From: Terriglobia bacterium
Lineage (GTDB): Bacteria; Acidobacteriota; Terriglobia; UBA7540
DNA: 18,271 nt
Assembly (NCBI GenBank): GCA_030040295.1
Contig: JASHTZ010000649.1
Coordinates: forward strand, 1-18,271
Direction: 5' to 3'
Shown here: positions 13,769-18,271 of the stretch, one piece after another
How the letters are laid out: each line of letters starts with the position of its first letter
Numbering within the stretch: the first letter of the stretch is position 1
Position numbers and translations under genes: made by a program
The notes under the pieces: generated by a model
The model's database searches: none
Told to the model about the DNA's origin: nothing
Seen by the model: only the letters and a program-made list of their open reading frames with translations

Positions 13769-16700
13769 ATGAGATTTTTGAGAAATCTATGCGTGATGTT
13801 GGCGCTGGTTTGCGCACTCCCCATGGCCGCGCTGGCGCAAACGATGGGCGGTTCGATTGATGGAACCGTGACTGACCCCAATGGCGCGGTCGTGCCGGGG
13901 GCGAAGGTAACGGCCACGAACGTGACAACCGGAGTCAAGGCCAACGCGCAAACGACGCAAGGCGGCTTGTACGCTTTTCCCTTGCTGCTGCCGGGTCCCT
14001 ACACCATCACGGTCGAACAAACCGGGTTCAAAACCTACCTCCGCGAAGGTATTGAAGTTCGCCTCGCCGTCAGTGAAACCATCAACATAAAACTTGAATT
14101 GGGCACGGTTCAGCAACAGGTGGAAGTGAAAGGTGCGGCGCCGGTGCTGACCCTCGACACTCCTACCATCAGCACGAACATAACCCCCCAGCAGCTCGAC
14201 ACCATGCCGATCTGGTGGGGTGGCAGTATGCGCCTGGCGGATAACTTCCAGGGATACTTGCCCAGCGCGAAGTCCAACTCACAGTTCAGCATCAATGGCG
14301 GGGTAGGCCGGGCTATTGAATACATGATTGACGGCGGCAGCATCATCAGTCCCGAATCCGGTGGAACTGCCTTCTATTTCCCCGGTATGGAGCCTTACGC
14401 CGAAACCACCGTCATTACTTCCGGCCCTACGGCGGAATATGGCCGGTCAGGCGGCGGCTACGAATTATTCACGAGCAAGTCCGGAACCAATGTCGTACAC
14501 GGTTCCATGTTCTTCAATTTTGAACGCCAGATATTTAACGCCAATTCCTGGTCAGGCAACCAGAACACGGCGGCCTCGAATTTTAATTGCTTCGGTGCGG
14601 TACAGACCTACGCCTGCAGGCCCAAGGTTCGCTACAACGATGAAGGCGGCTCGGCGGGCGGCCCCGTCTACATTCCTCACGTCTACGACGGGCGGAACCG
14701 AACGTTCTGGTTCTTCACCTATGAGGGTTATTGGCAGCCGGCTTCGGTCACAGAGCAAACTAATGAGACTGTACCCACGGCCGCGGAGATTCAAGGTAAC
14801 TTCTCCGGGATATACGGGTCAACCGTCCCGAATATTTACGACCCCAACACCGCCGTGGCTGGTCTGCGCACGCCTTTTGGTTCGGCCGGCGCTTACAACA
14901 TCATCCCAACAAGCCGCTTCAGCGCCATCTCCTCGAAATTCCTGCCCTACATTCCCGGTCCCGATTCGGGCAGTGGTGCCTCCCCCGAGGGCGACTTCTA
15001 TTTCAACGAGACGTCGGTGATCACGGACAAGGATTGGTCCATCAAGGTCGATCATACCCTCGCTCAAAAACACCACTTCGCTTTCTTTTACACCCACAGG
15101 TATGAGCCGACCGACGTGACTGAGAATATGGCTGGCCCCCTCAGCGACGGGCTGGTAAACACCATCTCCCCGCACCAGTTCCGCGGAAGTTGGGACTGGG
15201 TTGCCACACCCCATGTTGTCCTCCACTCTTACTGGTCCGGCAGCTTCGACAACATAGAGTGGCACAACCCCCTCCAGAACGGCTACGGATGCAAGTTGGG
15301 CTTCACCGAAGATGCGTGCGGATCCAACCAGGACGCCACGCCGTACGTGATTTTCGAGGGAGGGGCCAACGTCTATACGACTTGGGGCATGAACCAAGGC
15401 AAAGTCGACAATGGCGGCCAAACCAATCGCATCCTGATGGAAGGGCAGAGCCTCACTTGGGCCCATAACAAGCACGAATTCAAGATGGGCTGGGAGATTC
15501 GCCGTTCCGCCACCTTTAACAACGACTGGTCCGGGACCAATGGGACCTACACTTTCTCCAATGCCCAGACCGCGGGAGCGGCAAGCGGAGCCCTAGCGAG
15601 TACAGGAGATTCATTTGCCAGCTTCCTGCTGGGTACACCTGGTTCTGCCAATCAAACCGTTCCCCCCCCTTATATGGCGAATATCCGGTATGCCTACACG
15701 GCGGGATATTTCCAGGACGCCTGGAAAATTTTGCCGAACTTAACTTTCAATCTTGGCATACGCTATGAGGTTCCCATCAATTGGCACTATGCGACCGGCG
15801 GGTACTCCTCGTTTAGTATTACGACTCCTAATCCTGCGGCTGATAACCTTCCGGGCGCCCTAATTTACATGGGCACTGGCGCTGGGCGTATCGGCACACT
15901 CCGCCCCTATCCCACCGACTTCAGTGACATCGGGCCCCGCACTGGCTTCGCCTGGCGGATAGACAACAATACGGTCCTTCGCGGGTCCTTTGGCCTTATC
16001 TATGAGGGTACCGGGAATGGCGATTGCGGGTGTACGGACGGTTTCGGCAACGGCAACTATTCCCAGGGAGGCGACGGCTTTGACTCGGCGCTCCTGGCGA
16101 ACGGGACAGAATATACTTGGGATAAGACCGTGGACGGTATGCCGGGCGTTAATCCGCAGCCAGGCTATACAGCGGCTCAGCAGCTTCCCGGCGTCGACGA
16201 CTTCAGTGCTGGAAGCAACGAGGGCAATCCCATGTATATGGGCCCGCATTTTGGCACTGCGCCACGCCTCTACGATATGAACATGACCATCCAGCGCCAA
16301 TACAAGGGCTGGCTCTTCCAACTCGGCTATGTCGGCCAGCGGACACACCAAGCGGCGGGCTCGGACGAGCTCAATGTGCTGCCGCCCGCCGATCTCTCTC
16401 TGATGAACACGCCGACGGCTCTGTCGGGAACAACCCCGGGCGGGACAGCCTTCACGATCCCGGCCGGAACCAACCTGCTCAGTTGGACCTTTAACCCAAA
16501 TGGCGTTGCCTCTTTAGCTAACGAAGGTCCGGAACTGAATGGACTAGGCTACTACGCTCCCTCGGGACTCAACAGCAATAACCCCACGTGCGCGGGATGG
16601 CAGATCTGTTGGACCACGGGCTGGGGAAGCCAGGCGACACTTTTCCAGGCTCTCCGTCCCTACCCACAGACGGGAGTTGTCAACGACAACAACGCCGGCG

Positions 16701-17533
16701 ACGGCTGGGTTTCCTACGATTCTCTGCAATTCATCGTCGAGCATCGGTTCGGCGATCTGAACCTGGAGAGCAGCTACGTCCGGTCGAAAAACCTCAACAT
16801 CGATGTGGGCTCGCAGATCTTTGGCTACTACCAGGGTACTCAGGCGAACCAGGATCCCACCAACCATGCTGACAACAAATCTTTCGCGAACAATGATGTC
16901 CCGAACATGATCAACTTCATGATGAGCTATAACCTACCGTTTGGCCGGGGGAAGAAGTTCCTTTCGGGCGCCAGGTCGTGGGAAGACAAACTCGTGGGCG
17001 GTTGGAACGTCGCGGGCGTGGGACAGTATCGCTCCGGCCTTCTGATCGAGATTACCAGCCCAACCAGCTACCTCACCACTTACATGGGCTGGGAAATAAC
17101 CAAGGCGGACTTCACCGGCAATCCGATCAAGACCAACGTTGCGACAAACACGCTCAACCCTGACAACTATAATAGCCATTGGTTCAATTACTCTTCGAGT
17201 ACTGCCGCTGTTACCGCAACTAACCCTCTCGGCGTTACAGGCAGCGCCTCCTTCGTTCAGGCGCCGATCGGGACCGAAGGCAATTCGTCAATCTACAACA
17301 ATGAGTACCGGAACCCGTGGTTCCGCAACGAGAACATCTCGTTCAACAAGATGATCGGCATCTGGGGCGAAGGTAAAGTCAGCCTGCGGTACTCGCTCAG
17401 CATCAACAACTTCTTCAACCGGACCGACTTTGGCAGTGTTACCACCTCCCTCACCAGCGCCAACTTCGGACGGCCGACGGGTCCACAGGACGGCGCTCGC
17501 CAGATGTCCATGGGACTCCGGTTGTTCTTCTAA
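13769..17533 (+). CDS. Oar-like TonB-dependent outer-membrane receptor
   Basis: A 1,254-residue outer-membrane receptor/transporter of the Oar-like type abundant in Acidobacteriota. A signal peptide ends at ALA/QT (residue 23). Residues about 28-112 form a carboxypeptidase-regulatory-like beta-sandwich (IDGTVTDPNGAVVPGAKV, GPYTITVEQTGFK). The plug follows (VEVKGAAPVL, MIDGGSIISP, ITSGPTAEYGRSGGG), then a large beta-barrel rich in aromatic and Asn residues with alternating strands such as YTAGYFQDAWKILPNL, ending in MSMGLRLFF, the terminal Phe being the assembly signal for outer-membrane barrels. It would take up a carbohydrate or other large substrate using TonB-ExbBD energy; specificity is unknown. 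No clear TonB box was found. It is transcribed away from the lacI-family gene from its own promoter and closes with two terminators, so it forms a single-gene unit. Confidence 0.96.
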   Translation: MRFLRNLCVMLALVCALPMAALAQTMGGSIDGTVTDPNGAVVPGAKVTATNVTTGVKANAQTTQGGLYAFPLLLPGPYTITVEQTGFKTYLREGIEVRLAVSETINIKLELGTVQQQVEVKGAAPVLTLDTPTISTNITPQQLDTMPIWWGGSMRLADNFQGYLPSAKSNSQFSINGGVGRAIEYMIDGGSIISPESGGTAFYFPGMEPYAETTVITSGPTAEYGRSGGGYELFTSKSGTNVVHGSMFFNFERQIFNANSWSGNQNTAASNFNCFGAVQTYACRPKVRYNDEGGSAGGPVYIPHVYDGRNRTFWFFTYEGYWQPASVTEQTNETVPTAAEIQGNFSGIYGSTVPNIYDPNTAVAGLRTPFGSAGAYNIIPTSRFSAISSKFLPYIPGPDSGSGASPEGDFYFNETSVITDKDWSIKVDHTLAQKHHFAFFYTHRYEPTDVTENMAGPLSDGLVNTISPHQFRGSWDWVATPHVVLHSYWSGSFDNIEWHNPLQNGYGCKLGFTEDACGSNQDATPYVIFEGGANVYTTWGMNQGKVDNGGQTNRILMEGQSLTWAHNKHEFKMGWEIRRSATFNNDWSGTNGTYTFSNAQTAGAASGALASTGDSFASFLLGTPGSANQTVPPPYMANIRYAYTAGYFQDAWKILPNLTFNLGIRYEVPINWHYATGGYSSFSITTPNPAADNLPGALIYMGTGAGRIGTLRPYPTDFSDIGPRTGFAWRIDNNTVLRGSFGLIYEGTGNGDCGCTDGFGNGNYSQGGDGFDSALLANGTEYTWDKTVDGMPGVNPQPGYTAAQQLPGVDDFSAGSNEGNPMYMGPHFGTAPRLYDMNMTIQRQYKGWLFQLGYVGQRTHQAAGSDELNVLPPADLSLMNTPTALSGTTPGGTAFTIPAGTNLLSWTFNPNGVASLANEGPELNGLGYYAPSGLNSNNPTCAGWQICWTTGWGSQATLFQALRPYPQTGVVNDNNAGDGWVSYDSLQFIVEHRFGDLNLESSYVRSKNLNIDVGSQIFGYYQGTQANQDPTNHADNKSFANNDVPNMINFMMSYNLPFGRGKKFLSGARSWEDKLVGGWNVAGVGQYRSGLLIEITSPTSYLTTYMGWEITKADFTGNPIKTNVATNTLNPDNYNSHWFNYSSSTAAVTATNPLGVTGSASFVQAPIGTEGNSSIYNNEYRNPWFRNENISFNKMIGIWGEGKVSLRYSLSINNFFNRTDFGSVTTSLTSANFGRPTGPQDGARQMSMGLRLFF

Positions 17534-17549
17534 TCCAATAGGATTCCGC

Positions 17550-17580
17550 GAGGGGTTGGAAAACAACCCCTCCGGTTTTC
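17550..17580 (+). terminator. First intrinsic terminator-like hairpin after the receptor gene
   Basis: GAGGGGTTG (17550-17558) and CAACCCCTC (17564-17572) form a perfect 9-bp stem with a GAAAA loop. The T-tract is weak (CGGTTTTCC), so termination here may be partial. Confidence 0.65.
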
Positions 17581-17605
17581 CTTCAATCCGTTTTTCAGAA
17601 TGGCT

Positions 17606-17639
17606 GGAGGGGTTTAAGACCTGACCCCTCCTTTTTTTT
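17606..17639 (+). terminator. Second, strong intrinsic terminator
   Basis: GGAGGGGT (17606-17613) and ACCCCTCC (17624-17631) form a perfect 8-bp stem, followed directly by eight T residues (17632-17639). It shares the GAGGGGT/ACCCCTC stem words with the hairpin at 17550-17572. Confidence 0.9.
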
Positions 17640-17689
17640 CGCCTCCGGAATCTTGCCATCTTAATGCACCTTTGGCACACTCAGAGTTT

Positions 17690-18271
17690 ATGCCACCCGA
17701 AAAGACGCGGCAGTCCCCCTGGACAAGTGATCTTGCGCTCCTGTCCTATTTGGCGATGACCACCGTCATCGTGCACGTGCTTGCCGGCGGACGCTACGGA
17801 TTTCATCGTGACGAATTGGCTTCGCTCGAAGATGCACGTCACCTGGCTTGGGGGTACGTATGGCAACCGCCGGTTACCCCGCTCGTCGCGCGTTTATCAC
17901 TGCAACTTTTCGGAACCTCATTACGCGGCTTTCGCTTCTTCGCCTCGCTCCCGGTGGCGGCCGCCTTGTTGCTAACCGGGCTCATGGCGCGTGAGTTGGG
18001 TGGAGGACGAGGCGCTCAGCTCCTCGCCGTTGTGGCGGCCATTCCGATTTCCCTGGTGTTCGGCGCACGGTTGCAATACAGCTCGTTCGATTACCTGTTC
18101 TGGACGCTCACTTCGTACTGCGTCCTTCGCCTGCTCAAATCGGATGACCCCCGTTGGTGGATGGCGATTGGTGGTGCCATCGGGTTTGGGATCATGGCGA
18201 AATACACGATTGTGGTTTACACGATCGGCCTCGCCGTGGGAATCGTGGCAACGAATGCCCGCCAGTACCTT
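17690..18271 (+). CDS. GT39-type membrane glycosyltransferase (partial, runs off the window)
   Basis: The first 194 codons of an integral membrane protein of the PMT/ArnT (glycosyltransferase family 39) type, open at the window edge. After a short polar N-terminus comes a membrane helix (about 15-32), then the periplasmic-loop motif FHRDEL with the family's acidic pair Asp41-Glu42, followed by HLAWGYVWQPPVTPLVARL. Further membrane helices follow at about 80-100, 107-127, 135-150 and 165-190, including LLLTGLMARELGGG. Such enzymes move sugars from polyprenyl-phosphate carriers to proteins, lipid A or other acceptors in the periplasm; the acceptor is unknown. The start ATG at 17690 lies 50 bases after the terminator with only a weak ribosome binding site (CAGAG). 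It is probably a separate unit, unrelated to the receptor. Confidence 0.85.
   Translation, partial: MPPEKTRQSPWTSDLALLSYLAMTTVIVHVLAGGRYGFHRDELASLEDARHLAWGYVWQPPVTPLVARLSLQLFGTSLRGFRFFASLPVAAALLLTGLMARELGGGRGAQLLAVVAAIPISLVFGARLQYSSFDYLFWTLTSYCVLRLLKSDDPRWWMAIGGAIGFGIMAKYTIVVYTIGLAVGIVATNARQYL

Noticed and set aside
13434..13772. 112-codon forward ORF before the TonB receptor
   Set aside because: Arg/Gly/Cys-rich composition without a family motif; it overlaps the receptor start and is better explained as leader sequence.

Overview
The window looks like a chromosomal piece of a GC-rich, soil-type member of the Acidobacteriota (Solibacter/Bryobacter-like). This is inferred from gene content, not from a marker gene. 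It carries a 1,254-residue Oar-like TonB-dependent receptor with an N-terminal carboxypeptidase-regulatory domain, a Tat-signal Gfo/Idh/MocA oxidoreductase, a DUF2961/GH172 protein, a two-module secreted esterase, and several families of palindromic intergenic repeats. No tRNA, rRNA, CRISPR array, transposase or phage gene was seen.

Layout. Positions 307-11518 hold a co-directional (+) run: a secreted alpha/beta-hydrolase of the acetylxylan-esterase type (307-2313), a Tat-exported Gfo/Idh/MocA oxidoreductase (2514-3848), citramalate synthase cimA (3974-5551), L-threonine 3-dehydrogenase tdh (TTG start, 5694-6722), an SDR oxidoreductase (GTG start, 6829-7647), a metallo-beta-lactamase-fold protein that has lost its HxHxDH metal motif (7831-8607), a secreted alpha-helical-toroid protein cut in two by one in-frame TGA (8657-9535 and 9536/9599-10342), and a secreted GH172-type glycosidase candidate (10364-11518). 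Most gaps of 100-200 bases carry imperfect-palindrome repeats from at least three families. A LacI-family repressor (12628-11540, minus strand) converges on the GH172 gene and is divergent from the TonB receptor (13769-17533), with a 1.1-kb, AT-richer control region between them. Two tandem terminators follow the receptor. A GT39-type membrane glycosyltransferase then begins at 17690 and runs off the window.

How it may work together (inference). The secreted esterase, the GH172-type enzyme and the toroid protein could deacylate and trim a furanoside-containing or acetylated polysaccharide or glycoside. The outer-membrane receptor would import a product, the oxidoreductases would process it, and the LacI protein would sense it. 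The divergent region shows a strong TTGACA-N17-TTTAAT promoter, a LacI-type AANCGNTT palindrome at 12872-12885, and a 7/8 match to the same core exactly at the predicted receptor transcription start. The cimA and tdh genes fit amino-acid metabolism better than sugar breakdown and make the cluster unusual.

Most worth a second look: the internal TGA in the toroid gene, the metal-site-less MBL-fold protein, the repressor/operator arrangement with a roughly 490-base leader before the receptor gene, and the repeat families between the genes.
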